Assembly (NCBI GenBank): GCA_002633005.1
Contig: NMRA01000010.1
Coordinates: forward strand, 1,932,352-1,996,351
Direction: 5' to 3'
From: Phoronis australis
Lineage: Eukaryota > Phoronida > Phoronidae
Length of the DNA: 64,000 bases
Shown: piece after piece, positions 24,530-37,830 of the stretch
Layout of the letters: each line of letters opens with the position of its first letter
Position numbering within the stretch: position 1 is the stretch's first letter
The notes under the pieces: generated by a model
The model's database searches: none
Told to the model about the DNA's origin: nothing
Seen by the model: only the letters and a program-made list of their open reading frames with translations
Position numbers and translations under genes: made by a program

Positions 24530-26359
24530 CCACCCCCCATGGCGAAGGGCAACCATCTCGGTTGCCTACTTCTGCCGTCTTTAAATTTCAGACAACTGGA
24601 AAGGTTTGATGGTATTTGGAGCACTTAAGAACAACAGTAATTACTATGTAAAAATTAATAGCAACAGTTTCCATTTAGCCTGCCTGAGGGACAGTCTGTT
24701 CAAGGTTATCCCCATATGCCAAGAGCGTGTGAGATCTTGTTATGTCCTGTTCACAGTCTATCACCTCCCCAGATTGAATGCATCATCACTCCGGAGGTCA
24801 CGACCTGGTCTGTTAATAAACCAGGATAATGTGGTTTAACCATAATTAGAAGAGAGATTGATCCGACCAGCTATCTTCCACCCATCCGTCATATATCAGC
24901 TGGTTCAATAGGAAACCCAAGTTTTCAATGAGGGGTTCAATGACCAGACTTCCTTACAGACCAGGAAAACCAAATACATCTTTTGGAACTATTTCAACAG
25001 AGGTCAAAATTTCAAAATTTTTACTCCAACTGACCCAAAACTTTCCAGAAAAGCCAACTATGCAACCCAAAAAGAAGACTTCAAACTCCACCCAACATCG
25101 CAACAACCTAAAAGATGTATTTGCTTGCTCCTAGCTATGCTGATGCATAGCAGGAACTAAACAACGATATTTTAACATAATCTATGCTAAATAAAGTATA
25201 GTTGTATTCATTGACAACTTGTAAATGTGAAAAAAATTCAGCAAATAGGTGACCTTTGAACTAACGACGTACTACGTCACGATACTTACTGGACATGGTT
25301 CAGTGATTTGCAGCGGATCTCTTTCGCTACAAAACTCGGTTTTAAAAAATTTGACAACATTCGACCTACCTCATATTCACATTGTTGTTTTAGGTTGAGT
25401 TTCTAACAAATTTGGCCAAGCACTCACAGAGATAAGGAATCTGTAATTTCCACTTTACTATTAGTAATTTCTTTTATTCAATACACAGATCACCCATTAT
25501 CAACAACCAATTAAATTTGAGTTCACTTAAAAATGAAGATAATTGAGGAACTAATTAATTAACTTGCACTTCACAAGCACAGGAAATCCTTGCTTGGTTT
25601 AAACTATTCAAGTCGGAGGTTTGGTTTTAGTGTTTGGCCTCGTTAGTGAGCTCTGAGCTGTCAGAGAGCATTGGACTATTGTGAATCTGCACTAAAATTG
25701 CTACACAAGATAAGTAGATCCTACATCTTCAAGAACTGTTAATTAAACAACACAACTGTATTCCATGGCATGAAGCCATTGGCCCATTGGCCCCACCGTA
25801 CTCATAAAACAGGCCAGTGTAAACTTTTGACACCGCAACAAAACTTAGAAGTTCGTGAACCCTGAACTACCCAGGCAGTTAATCTGATCAGCTTATTACA
25901 TAAGCTCAATAAACTTCTAATTCAATTTGAGAATGAAACAAAAAAGTGGTCAAAAGGACATGACCATTTCAAAAACAAATTACTGGTGTTTTGTGGCTAT
26001 CAACCGGTGTTCCGCCGAAGAAACTAACTTATGAATTAAATACATTTCCTGCACAGTCATCACAATAAAATTCTCACATTCCGCATAGATCGCTCTCCCA
26101 TGCCGTGAGATACAAAGTAACAGCACACTTCCAGAAACGGCAGGCAGGTTAGCAGCCTCACTTTCGTTCCTATGAAGATTCACATGTAAGCATGTCGTCT
26201 GAATACTTTATATTATAAATCACCTTTATGTCATAGAAAGTATTACTGCTATGCCGTGGGCTGAAATGCCGATTCAAGGATGAGGGACAAGCTAGATAAA
26301 TATCCATGGATGTGGGATGTCACATTTCAACACTTCCCAATGGTTCTGAACGACAAAAG

Positions 26360-26475
26360 ACATTAATGGTCTGATAAAGCGTGCCCGAATTTTGAGAACC
26401 AGTTTTCTCCACTAAATAACAGGCATCAAACTGGTTCTCAAAATACAGGCACGTTATATCAGACTATTGCCCAAA
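26360..26475. mobile_element. Foldback element related to the one at 12608-12700
   Basis: The arms begin around GGTCTGATAAAGCGTGCC (left) and, reversed from the right, AGTCTGATATAACGTGCC. They continue through ATTTTGAGAACCAGTTT into a short spacer containing ACTAAATAACAGGCAT. The arms are about 45-50 bp with few mismatches, and the spacer is the reverse complement of the 12.6-kb element's spacer. Confidence 0.7.
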
Positions 26476-28131
26476 AGACAGCAAAGACCATTGTGCGCAC
26501 AGCGCCACCCTTGTAATCTTGCCTCATGGCAGAGAAGAGTGGAAGTAGAGAATACAGGAAATGCTTTTCCCCAATTCAGATAAGTCAAAGTCACGACTCT
26601 CTAATTGAGATTTTGATTTTATTTAAAGGTGCATTTTGCCCTGTTTACTTAGTTACATTGTGTTTTTGACTCTAATAAAATACGTTTCAAAATTTACCAT
26701 GATAAGATTCCATTTCTGTTACTAAAAAGAACATCAAAAACCATCAGCTTGTATGTGACGCAATTGGAATCTTATTATGTTTATGAATATCATAATAGTG
26801 GTTATATGAGAGTAAAAAACCTAATCTGATTCTCGTTTTTAGCCAGCTAAACGTGGCAAAATGCAGTTTCAAACAACTGGTAGGTACATCAGATGACACT
26901 CCTGCACTGATCAAGCAACGAGAGAATTATGAAATCTTTTGGTCAAATTCGAGAATCCTTTGACCTGAATCGCAGGACAACTGTTACCATGATGAGAATT
27001 CAGGCCTGGCTTAACAAGTGCACTTTGAGAACACAAGCAAAAACATTTGGCAATGGCAATTTCTCATATTATGATGACATTTCCAGAATGTTTGGACAGA
27101 TTGCGATTGCCGGAATTAACAGTTAACTGCACAGGAAATACAGGTGCTATGCGATTTAATGGATTTCGTGCGAAAGTTATGACGGATACGGTTGGATGAA
27201 CACACGAGACTCAGACCTGAAGCACGTGCGGGTGGAATCAGAAATTAACCATTTGTCAACCGGACACATTGAACAGCTATCACCAACCCGCCTTAGCAAA
27301 AGTACACAAGGACTCTTACCAAACTTATGCATTCCGAACTATACGTGCTGTGTAGACCAGTCCCCCTGACTGTAAAATCTTCACAAATTTAGGACAAAAA
27401 TAACAGCCAAAACTGATATTCATTAATCACTTGAATTAGATCGATTTCACAAAACCTTGTCTGACTGAAGGTAGCTATGGTACAGAACTTAAAATGAATT
27501 TTAGCATTTATCTGGTGTCATCTTTCATCAAAAAATAAATTACACTTCTTTGCCACATGTCCTTATTTGGAGATTTTACTGCAATCACAAAGACATTTTT
27601 CTTTGGGAAGTTCTTTTCTCACGAACATACCGTAGTACCTTCCTTTCTGACAAGTCGCATCTCCTTTTCTTTTTATGAACACACTGCTCTCTTTGAGAAA
27701 CACATTACTTTTCTAATGCAAGAAATTTCTCTAGACAAAAATCTCATTCCTCTTCTCAGACCACAAGCTTTTCTCACAACCAGTTGTGAGAAACCAACAG
27801 TTTGTTAGTGAGAAAACTTTGTGAAGGAGGAAGAACAACCAAACTGAAGTATTTTACTTTAGGGAGCTCCACAACTGCAGCTAAATATAAACAGAATTAT
27901 TGGAGGGATATTGCGGTTGTGACACAAATAGCCAACAACTCATTATCAAATGCCCTGAACACCCCCACCATACTCAAAGCAACCAGCACAGGGCATGCTT
28001 TAGGCAATAGAGCTGAGCTCATAATACCAAAATCAAGAAGCTGGCATTGAAGGAACCTACTTAGAGGACCATGCAGACGGCTGGGTGAAGGGCAAAGATA
28101 ACATCACACAAGGGAACATGGTATTTACTAC

Positions 28132-28692
28132 CTGTACCTTAGAAGGTGGTAAGTATCCGCTTCGAAGGAACCAGCACTTATCGCAATGACACACGTGGGA
28201 GCGTCGCCGTTGGTAATGCTTCTTACTCGAAGAACCTGTCCCTAAAGACTCCACCGACATGACTACGTTTGCCATAGTAACCATCGTTAGGGGAACCTGA
28301 GACAACTGCCTGGAAACAGTGTTGACTTGGCCAACACCAGTGGTTATCGGGTACGCGGATGGAATCAAGCTCACTGTCGTAAGAAGCACGTGACTCGCTT
28401 CAAGCAAGGCCATGTTGGTGTTACGAAATGCGCTACAACTTGTTTGTGGTATGTTGCCATGCAGGACTGGCGATTTCCTTCCATGAGGCTTTGACATGGA
28501 CTGCGGCCTACGAACCAATGTTTGTAGTAACCCGGAAACGTGTTTCCACATGGTAGACTGGTGCTGTCTAGCAGATGAAGCAGCTTCATTGTTTGGCTTA
28601 CTCTCAGAGTTGCTACTATTGTTTGGGTTATTACAATCCGAAGAACTGTGGCAAAATTCCTCCATGTTGGCCGATGTCGACCTTCCCTCCAT
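28132..28692 (-). CDS. Candidate upstream coding exon (serine/asparagine-rich), possibly the N-terminus of the ARHGAP21/23-like protein
   Basis: Longest open frame of the window on the minus strand. The first ATG (28690-28692) gives MEGRSTSANMEEFCHSSSD; the frame is open upstream to a stop near 28805 without another ATG. It is Ser/Asn-rich at first and basic and Cys-containing near the end (KKHYQRRRSHVCHCDKCWF, then LRSGYLPPSK). Two donor-like sites close it: AAG before GTACAG (exon end 28138) and CAG before GTAGTA (exon end 28132). Both leave phase 0, which fits the phase-0 acceptor at 17487. No domain is recognised. It may be the gene's N-terminal exon, an alternative first exon, part of another gene, or a chance frame; phase agreement alone has a one-in-three chance probability. 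Confidence 0.4.
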
Positions 28693-31600
28693 CAGTGAGA
28701 CCAAAACTCTTCTTAGAATCGATGCAGACAAGATGGCGCCCAGACCATGGCTAAGATGGAAGGACGATACCAGTTGTGTTGGTTTAGTTCTTTGACAGGT
28801 ACTGTCTGGTTACCTGGCTTCTACAGACTCAGTCAGGCTTGAACTGGATGTGACCCTTTGGCTGGCTTCTGAGAACTGGCCAAAGCTTGTGCGATGATTT
28901 ATAAATACAACACACCTACAATTTTCACCACAAGATGAATAGCGCAGAAGGATACCGAACAGAAAGCCGGTTTTTGACCTACAGGTCTGACCACGAAAGT
29001 GGAAACAAATTGTATATTCAGTTACATCTTGCAGTACGGAATGCCACTTGGATGAGCTTGACATTTAACTCCAGCAGCAAATTAGAAAACAAAACCTAGA
29101 GTACTTGACGTAATAGTCCAATTAGTGAGATGTAAAACATTTGTGTATTTACGTTTAAAAATGCGACTCACTAAAATAAAACGCCCAGTTCTGAACTAAC
29201 AGACAAAGTCTAGAGCATATGACATAAGGAACTCGTATTGTGGAAATATTAACCATCTATTACATGTATTACTTTTACTGGAAATCTTGGCATACCTCAT
29301 TAAAAGTGAACTCCAATGACTTATGTAAATCACTGCATCACTGCGAGCAGCCAAAATAGTTGAATGACTAAACACAGAACACAAACCTTCCAGAACAGAT
29401 CACCATTGACAGAAAGTTTCGCAGGACAAGTATAAACTGCACCGAGCTGCAAAACCCTTTATAGACGATGCAATGACGAAAAGTTCGCTATAAAGATGGC
29501 TCGTCGAAAATGCCTCACAAGAATGCCCCGAAATCAATCATGTGGAGTTAACCAGAGTCGAGAAGGTGAAGTGATTGACTGGAATATGATCAAACCCTCA
29601 TACACTATGTTGATAATGCCGCATCTGACATCACAACCCTCTTTATTTTTACCAGCAGGGAGGTTGGCTCTTGTATTTGGAACACCTACGCTTTGGAAAA
29701 GGTTACCGATGTGTTAACCCTTCACCATTTTGACATAAAGTGAAATTATAGGTTACCTGGTAGAAATGCGTAAGACTAATGGAAAAATTATAAGTATTTT
29801 ATAGGTACACCAGAAAGTCACAGGCTGTATTAGTTAAGGCAAAAGTTGGCAAGTAGTGAAAAAGCATTATCTACCATCCACTGATAAATAGTGGAACAGT
29901 GTTTTGATACAGACGTGCAATATTGTGTTAATAAAGAGATAACTCAAGAGTAGATAGAAGCAACTGTACATGAGTTCAATCTGTGTGCGTGTATTTTTGA
30001 AAGTTCAGCTGGCAAGGTGCCAAATAAGTTTTTGTGCACGTGGCAGAGAAGGCATACTGACTGTTCCCATAGTCAGCAAACCAAGGAAAAGCACAAAGAT
30101 GTCATCTCAGTGGTTTGTAAGTGGGTTTAGAAATCTGTACACACAATAATGAAGTTATTTGGACACCCAATTCAACTTGGGTTAGTTTCTGTGGAAGCAC
30201 AGTAATGAAGTACTACTGCAGAACTGATATGAGTGGAAAAATTCATTTTGATTACTCAACATTTTGACAACCATAACTTAGGTGTCTGTGGTAAGTTCAA
30301 TTATATCAAAACAAAATTACATAGTTTTTCAAGTAGGAATGAGATTCCTATTCTTGATATTCTTTAAATGGTGTTTTTATCAAAACAAACACATAAACTA
30401 TCCACCAACCAGTAACATCCATGGAGCTGATGATGTTCAAAATTTTAGGGGAAGTTGGCAGATCCGTGTAGGATTATCTTGGCATAAGTGCAAGAATCCC
30501 TGGTATGAAAACGAAGGTATTTATAAATACATCCATAATCAAAGGTATAACTGTGATGATAATAACAATAATCATAATAAACAAAATACTAATGATAAAT
30601 AGTTGTAATGACGGAAATAAAAATGATTATAAATGAATTCTAATGATAAATGATTGTAATATTTTAACAGGTATGTACACCATCTGGGGAAAATTGGCCA
30701 ATCAATAGCTCATGTATAGTACACAGGCAATGAGCGCGAATGAATTACCAGAGTTAAGAACAGAGTTATTGATTAACCAGTAGTTATCATGAGGTGACTA
30801 TTGTGTCCCATTGATTAACAACAGTGATACGCTGGCTGTTCCTTGGCTGTACTGAACTGGCAGATACTGCCAACCGTAGCTGGACATGGTGCACTGTGGC
30901 CCAAGCGAGTGCTCTAATGTCAAAATACCAGCAGCTTGACAGGTCGAAACAAGACCTTGCCAGGTGCTATGATATCAACCTACCAGGAGCTCAACTCTGA
31001 CACCAAGACCTTATATATGTGGGAGGCACAAAACAACAATGAAATGCAGAACAATCACACACCATTCACTGCCACATTTACACAGTTCCACTCTCCAACC
31101 CAACAGTACTGCAAGTTGATTTGGTCACAGTGAACTTCCTTTACAATAAACAAAAGTCCTAGCAGTCTCAGCCTTGTTGTTACAAAGCCCAACTGTAGAA
31201 GGCAGATACTCAGAAGCATGCTTGTTTATTTATTATCATAACAATTGGTCATGAAACAGCAATGAAACTACAAGCAAAGTGCTATGATTTCATATTCATT
31301 ATCATAACAGTCACGAGAGAAATTCCGATAAAATTTGATTATATCTGTGCCTAAAAATGCTCAAATTAAGCTGTGCCTAAAAAAGCTCAAATCCCACTCG
31401 AAGCCTTCACATATACACACAAGTAGGACTCAAGAGATTAGAACCAACAATATGTGGTCTCTGCGAAAAGAAAAGAAATCGCCACATGTACTTTTATAGT
31501 ACGCAAGCACTAGAATCAGCCAACAGACACTCGGAGACTTCTAGGGCGGTTTCCAATAATTTCTTTTCTAACAACCGAACAGAAAGGCGACATTATATTG

Positions 31601-33649
31601 CGCAACATTACCCAACCGCTGTATAATCGATATATGGTTATATTAATTGGTGATCGAATATCACCCATAATGACTTCAAGTGATCTACGTAAACATTTGA
31701 TGCCCAGACAAAAATTGTCTCATGGGCTACAATAATAATTAAGTCCAAATCAAATGACACAAACGAAATAGTTTGAGCTAACCAATAGTAAGTGCTCTTA
31801 TTGTCAGCAACAGCATAATAATAACAAAAACAATTGACAATGCTGGAGAAGATTTCTAAAAGACATTAATTGCTGCCGTTGGTACACATCCTAGTGTGAA
31901 AACAAAATATTCTGGTGACCTTGTTTGGAGGTCATGCCAAGGTTAAATTACTGACCAACCTTCATGATTTCATTTTGTAACCCCTTATGACAATCTGGAA
32001 TAAAGTTGATGTCTTACCAAACGAAAACACACTGAGCAACAAAAAATGTTCGAGGCCGTTTGCATTTGTTAAACTCTTGGTACCAATAGATGCCATCTGT
32101 AGCGATGTCCAAACTAAGAGTAACCGCAGAACAAATTACTCCTGGAAGGTTTAGTAGTAGCGTGGATGTTACTTGTGATAACTTACCTCACTTTCTGGAG
32201 GTGGGGTAACTTTTCTAGGGCAGCTTGCCCCAAAACAAGCCGTAGTGTGGATGAAAACCTGTAGACAAGGCGTAACTACCTGCTATGCACTTGCTCAGTT
32301 ACACACATAGGGATGTCTTAATTTTTGTGCAGCAGTGAACAAGAAAATCACACTGACAGCACAACACATCGCACTTTGCAGCACCTACCTCTAATTAGAG
32401 ATGAACGAGTCATTCGTAATAAGCATAACCTAGTAAGACCCTTCCTCGATTGCACTATAGATTTCATAAATACTAAAGATGATTAGATAATTGTTACAAA
32501 CAAACTATGCCTACACATATGGGAAATGACACAAGTATTACACAAATAAAATAAAATAAAATCAAAGAAAATCAGATTTAGACATCATTTTTTCAAAAAA
32601 TAAAAACAATTCCATACTAACAAAAATTTGACCAGATCAGAATGTCTGGGTTTTACCATGAATTGCAGCATTTAACTTAAACTTTCACGGATTTAATGCG
32701 AAATAACTTTTAACTGCAGCAATTCTGGCTTTAAAAAGTACGTTTCCATGCTCATTGGAAAGCACGGAAAATTCTCAAATTCCCTCCCCTCTGAAATATT
32801 GCAGAAAATCTCACCTGAGATAAAGTTGTCCCAGAGCCTGACATGTTCACTGAGTGTGCAGCATCGTGGGACCAAACATCATTAGAACCCTGAAAACAAC
32901 AAACATCCATAGGGTCACAATCCATCCAGAGCAGTTCTGCCAGCATGCTCAAAAATAGTCCTGTCAGGAACTGATGGCACTGAAGTAATTATCACCACAC
33001 AAGCATAACAAGATCCTTAAATGTTCAAACTTGACCTATTTTAGGCAGTCCAACAGGATGGCAATGTTAGTCATTTGTCAGAGACTTCTGCAGTTGGGAT
33101 AAGACACATCACCCCAGTTGAAAATCGCATAAACATCCAAAATGAAGGGTGACCCATTGGCTAGAACTATAACACTTTTGTGCTGCAATTTACATTCCAG
33201 TATGTCTCATCACCTCTGTGATTTTAAGGGCACACATCTGCTGCCACTTTACACTGATTATGACCATAAAGCAGGGCCACTAATGTTTTCAGTTAACACA
33301 GTAATAAAGTTTTATCTATTTAGAGTTTGTCTGGTGCTCTCCTCTCAACTTGGAGCTATTTATAAATTGACATTCTTCTGTTAAGAATGCTTTCATCTTC
33401 TGTTGCATATGACTAACTTCTTAAGGGTAAATGTATACTTGAACACAACAGAAAATGTCATAAAGTGCAATTATGTACAACATGCAGTGGACCTGGCAAC
33501 AACCTTTTGAGTCAACATAATTTGTCTTCAAAATAAAACGTGTAAGTGCCTGTTTAATAAGAGAAACTCCTAAAGATGGTTGAAGCTGTCAACATCAAAC
33601 TAAGACCGAAGAGCTTAAAGATGATTTTTGTAAACCTTTTGCCTAGGAA

Positions 33650-33785
33650 CAGGGGTTCATCTAGGATTTCAAAAACAGGGCGACAAAAATGGGTTTCCCC
33701 AACTTCCTATGTTGTCTAAGAGCAGGGGTTCATCCAGGATTTCAAAAACAGGGTGTGAAAAATGGGTTTTCCAATTTCCCAAGGC
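33650..33785 (+). repeat. Two tandem copies of a 70-bp unit
   Basis: The segment (G/A)AACAGGGGTTCATC(T/C)AGGATTTCAAAAACAGGG(C/T)G..AAAAATGGGTTT occurs at about 33650-33712 and again at 33720-33784, in direct orientation with few changes. Non-coding. Confidence 0.8.
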
Positions 33786-33821
33786 GTCCATGATCTGTGT
33801 GGTGTGACTGGGTTTTTATGA

Positions 33822-33920
33822 CTGTTACTGTGGAGACATGGTTCTGCAATACAGTTTATCCCATCTTACATCATTTCTAAACCATCTTTGTTATTCTTGT
33901 CAGGTCAATGAGGTCCCAGA
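33822..33920 (+). repeat. Dispersed repeat, family D copy 2
   Basis: Matches 1785-1895 block by block: GGAGACATGGTTC, then a TATCnnATTACATCATT.CTAAACCA block, then TTATT.T.GT.AGG..AATGAG.TCCCA. It follows directly on the 70-bp tandem duplication. Confidence 0.55.
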
Positions 33921-34934
33921 ACTGCTTTTAGCTAGTTAAAAGCAGGGCATGGAATAACCAATGGCAAAAAAAGAGGAAAATTTTCCAAACGATATATCAT
34001 TCAACAAATAGGCTTGTGTGACAGAAATATTTTGTGTGCAGTAAAGTTTAGCTGAATTAAATGTTTTTGCATGAATAAAGTCAAAATAATGATAGAAGAG
34101 GTGAAAAAAGGAGTAACTGGGAATCAAATAAGGGAAATCAAAAACAAATAAGGAGGAAATCCTATTAAAGAAGGAAAATTCCAAGCCTTGAAAAAGATAC
34201 CCATGCTTACTTTACTAGGGCGGCCAAATGCTGAATTACAAGTCATAACTTGGGTGGCCAAATTTGAATAAGGGTGCCCATTTGGATGCTCTGGACACCC
34301 TCTAGACGAAGGGCTGCCTAAGACCCTGTGCAACGGTGAAATAATAGTACTAACCCTACACGTTGTAACTTAAATTAATTCTTCTAAATAGGCACAAAAT
34401 TTAAACGAAACACTCCCACTGAAACACTGGCACTATCCAAAAAAACAACAGATGTATTTTAACCTGCCAGTTACAGCTAATCATCACCAACTTTCAAAAA
34501 GATGACGGTTTCTCATTCCAACTGAAACTCATGATAGCGAGCACGGCAAATTACAGTACTTTCAAAGTAATTTTCAAACCCAGTAGTTCGACTGACTAGG
34601 AATAAAGTAAGGAAACTAGGTAGAGATAAAAGTTGGTGTGCAGTGGGTGTTCCTTTACAAAACAGTATGCCTATAAATAGGTCTTGGTACATTTTAGTAA
34701 TTACAACTTAGGATTTTCACCAGGGAGTCAAAATCATTAAGACATGTAATCCATGCTGCAAACTGAGGTATGTCTCCGCCAGGCAGGTAACACAATACCT
34801 TTATACTATGGAGCAATCAAAGCAAACTGAACTCAAGATGGGATAAGCCAGTTACTTTTTAGTGCTCAAACTTTCATTTTATAATACATTCTGTAGGCAA
34901 AATTAAAAAAGAAGTGTTTATGAAATATTTAGTG

Positions 34935-35170
34935 GTTTGTTCAAGGTTATGTAGGACCCTACAAAAAATGCCTAAATTTAGGTAACTTCAGAACATCTTA
35001 TCTTAGAAATGGCTGATCAGTTTCACACGGAACTTTCAGGAACAATGCTTCTTGTACTGCTCTTCAAAATGCTGCTAGGAATTCTTTAAAAGGTTCCACT
35101 TTTAAATGAAGAGCTTTCAAAAATAGGACATCTTGATCACTTCATCAAATGTGTTTTGATATTAAAAATA
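34935..35170 (+). repeat. Dispersed repeat, family C copy 4
   Basis: Contains TAGGACCCTAC, an ATTTAGGTAACTTCAGA block, AGAAATGGCTGATCA, CTGCTCTTCAAAATGCTGCTAGGA and a CCACTTTTAAATGA..AAAAATAGGAC tail. Same order as in the copies at 3700 and 23895 and, reversed, 16260. Confidence 0.55.
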
Positions 35171-35619
35171 CCTTTCTTTGTAATTGGCTAAACACACAGA
35201 CTTGTCGATAAAGTCCTTCATACCTCGAAATAAAATAATTTTACAAGCAGATACTAACAACCAAATTCATTAGTGGTGTGATACTTTATAGAAATAAGCG
35301 GCGAACATTGTGGCCAGCAAAGTAACTACTTTTAAGCAGGGTCCCTTTATTTAGGGACACACTACGCACACGTCCTCAACCACATTAAATCTGACCATAT
35401 CAACATTGTGGGGGAGGGGCATCCCTGCCTATCTGTTGTCCTTAACAGGGCCTTCCTTTTGACCCTAAGTTGAAGATGATGCACATATATGCCAGTATTA
35501 AAGCTTTGGGGGAATTTGTTACAGGCACTCAGACTGACACTTGAAGTTTGAGGCACATCAATAAGGCACACATTTTGATGATGCCCAGAAGGATTTTGAG
35601 CAAATACAACAACAGGTAC

Positions 35620-35682
35620 TACCAGGGGTCACTAGCTTGATGGTTCTCAACAGGTGTCACTAGCTTGATGGTTCTCAAAATA
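35620..35682 (+). repeat. Two tandem copies of a 30-bp unit
   Basis: GTCACTAGCTTGATGGTTCT is repeated twice about 30 bp apart (near 35626 and 35656). The second copy runs into CAAAATACGGGACCCTC, which resembles the right arm of the foldback at 12608-12700, so this may be a broken copy of that element. Confidence 0.65.
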
Positions 35683-35756
35683 CGGGACCCTCTACGTGAC
35701 TATTACTAGAAACCAAAATGTAAACCATATTGACAAATTAGACAATCTTTATGATC

Positions 35757-35895
35757 CATTTACAAAGAGTAAATATTCTCAGTTTAAATTTATGTTAATA
35801 ATTTCTGACATTTTGCATGCAAAGTGTCGCTGCATGTAAAATGTCAAAAAATATTAACACGAATTTAAACCGAGGATATCTACCCCTTGAAAATG
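35757..35895. mobile_element. Long imperfect palindrome (foldback element)
   Basis: Left arm from about 35757, well matched from 35769 to 35821; right arm 35831-35883, extending to about 35895; loop about 9 nt (AAGTGTCGC). Matching arm blocks are CTCAGTTTAAATT / CTCGGTTTAAATT, TGTTAATA, TGACATTTTnCATGCA and an ATTTnCAAnGnGTA outer part. The full hairpin is about 140 nt, with no terminal CAGTG ends seen and no coding capacity. Probably a MITE; a structured RNA is a less likely reading. Confidence 0.75.
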
Positions 35896-36904
35896 ACATT
35901 GACTGAAGTCTAAGCAGCAGCATCTATAAAACCGTTAGTTTGATTCGTGTTTTGGGCTGTAACCTTTTGTTGTACCAATAAATAGAACCCAGTGGAGTTC
36001 GTTGATTTCTTCCGTGAAAAGATTGAGCTCCAACTGGCATAACCAAATTTATTTATTCTAGTTTGAAGTTTGAGATTTCGACTTGACCTAATTAGCACTA
36101 CTTGGAACTTTACACCCGCATACCCATTTTTTTGTCTATTATTGTTTACAATCCGACTCAATTAACGTGCATACTACTTATTCATGCATTCACTGGTTTT
36201 AAGAGGTGTTCTTTTGCAGCAAACCCTTTTGGCAGGAATGATAACTAAAACAATCACGCGTGTGTCAAAAGGCCCCAAAATTGGCTTGTATTTTGAAGAT
36301 ACCGCGTGGCACATTAGGGAAACTCTTAGTAAAAAACAGTGATAGTCATTTATAAAGGATTACCTCTTCAAAACTTCTTCATTAGAAAAAACACGAGAGT
36401 GCATGTTCTCGCGGACAAATATCGTCCTCGAAAACACTCGACATCTTGCGGACATGATTTCGGCTCGTGTTATGGCGGACATGTGTCATCCCAGAGAAGA
36501 AAACTGTTTAAAACAAGTGGAATTAGGTAATAAAATTACTAATTTCACTGGCAGGCTAAAACACGCAAACACAGAAACACATTCTGCAACGGACCAACTT
36601 CACTAACTGTTGGTTATCAATCCTGCCAAAAGGTGTCGCACTTTTGAAAATAGCTGCCTCACTAAATCCATGTTACAAATGAACGCCTCAGAAAAATCGA
36701 AAATTATGAATAAGAAGGGAGCAATCAGTACAAGTATTACATTTTTGGAATCACCGTGACAAGAGGATTAAGAAAATAGTAGTATCAAGTATGTACGTTA
36801 ATAGATTCGGATCGTAAAAAATAACCAACCTCTATTACGAAACCCTTGCGTTACAGATGTGCTTCTGGTGAATCGTATGATCTGTTAGCCACTCACCAAC
36901 AAGA

Positions 36905-36985
36905 AATTGCCAATTAGCTAAATAGTTAGCACTTGGAAGTTTTATCGAGGTCGCTGGTTCGATCACTGGGTCGGATAATCTCAGC
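36905..36985 (+). mobile_element. tRNA-like SINE fragment
   Basis: It contains an A-box-like TTAGCTAAATAGTTAGC followed about 30 nt later by CGCTGGTTCGATCACTGG, a good B-box/T-arm. The anticodon arm and acceptor stem do not pair well, so it is a tRNA-derived repeat or tRNA pseudogene rather than a functional tRNA. Confidence 0.45.
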
Positions 36986-37830
36986 AATTACAACAACTGT
37001 ATAGCATTCTTCACTTTTTAAAAATTACGCAATACACAAAATCGTATACGTTGATTGCTTTTGTGGCTAGATTCACAGCCCCAAACTCAATTCATTCCAT
37101 TTGCCATAACCAAGACAAATTGGTGATTTGGACAATCCCAGAGTGCATCTTTCATGGATTATAGATGGGCCATGCACAATGACAGTGGTGCTCAACCATT
37201 CACGGCCAATTAAGTACTATGGACATTCAAAGACTGCGTAGTTTAAACTGACACCATTTGCCAGTCAAATGTAAACAACGGAACGAGAAGGTTGACAAAA
37301 CAAGTTCGTTTGACAATACTGACATGTTGAGTGTCAAATTCAGAGAACTTTACCCATTTTGCCCACTGTGGCGAGCAGAACACAATGATCAAATGAGGTT
37401 ATAATGGATTAGGATACAAGACCTGGGTTATAACACACGTACCTTATATTAACACAATCTAAAAAACGAGCATCTTTTAGAAACATTTGGCAAGAATATT
37501 ACCACAGCAGTACTCCATTTTCTAAATTCGTGACTTCAACAAAGGTCACATGATAACGCAAATATGATTGGTTAAAACTGTAAGGCGGCAATGGGGGCAC
37601 CTGCTGATTAATTTAAAAATATATTGATAATTATTGAGTAACATGAACCAACATTATCATAGTAGCGTCAGAGAGTTTGAATTCATAAGAAAATGGGCGT
37701 AAAAGCATCGAAACAGAGAACAGACATTCATGAGTGCCTCTTTTAAAGGGGCAAAATATCGCGTCCAATAAAACATTTTAATACAGTTGATCTTTGACCT
37801 GCATTAACTTTTCTAAAATACAGCAAAAAT

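Larger units (their letters stand above)
17488..28131 (-). other. Putative first long intron or 5' region of the ARHGAP21/23-like gene
   Basis: About 10.6 kb without a recognisable exon on either strand. It holds repeat family B copy 2, a TIR-family element (18256-18533), a SINE remnant (19500-19622), a perfect hairpin (24484-24529), repeat family C (23895-24120) and a foldback element (26360-26475). Short open frames scattered through it lack splice support or domains. Confidence 0.55.
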
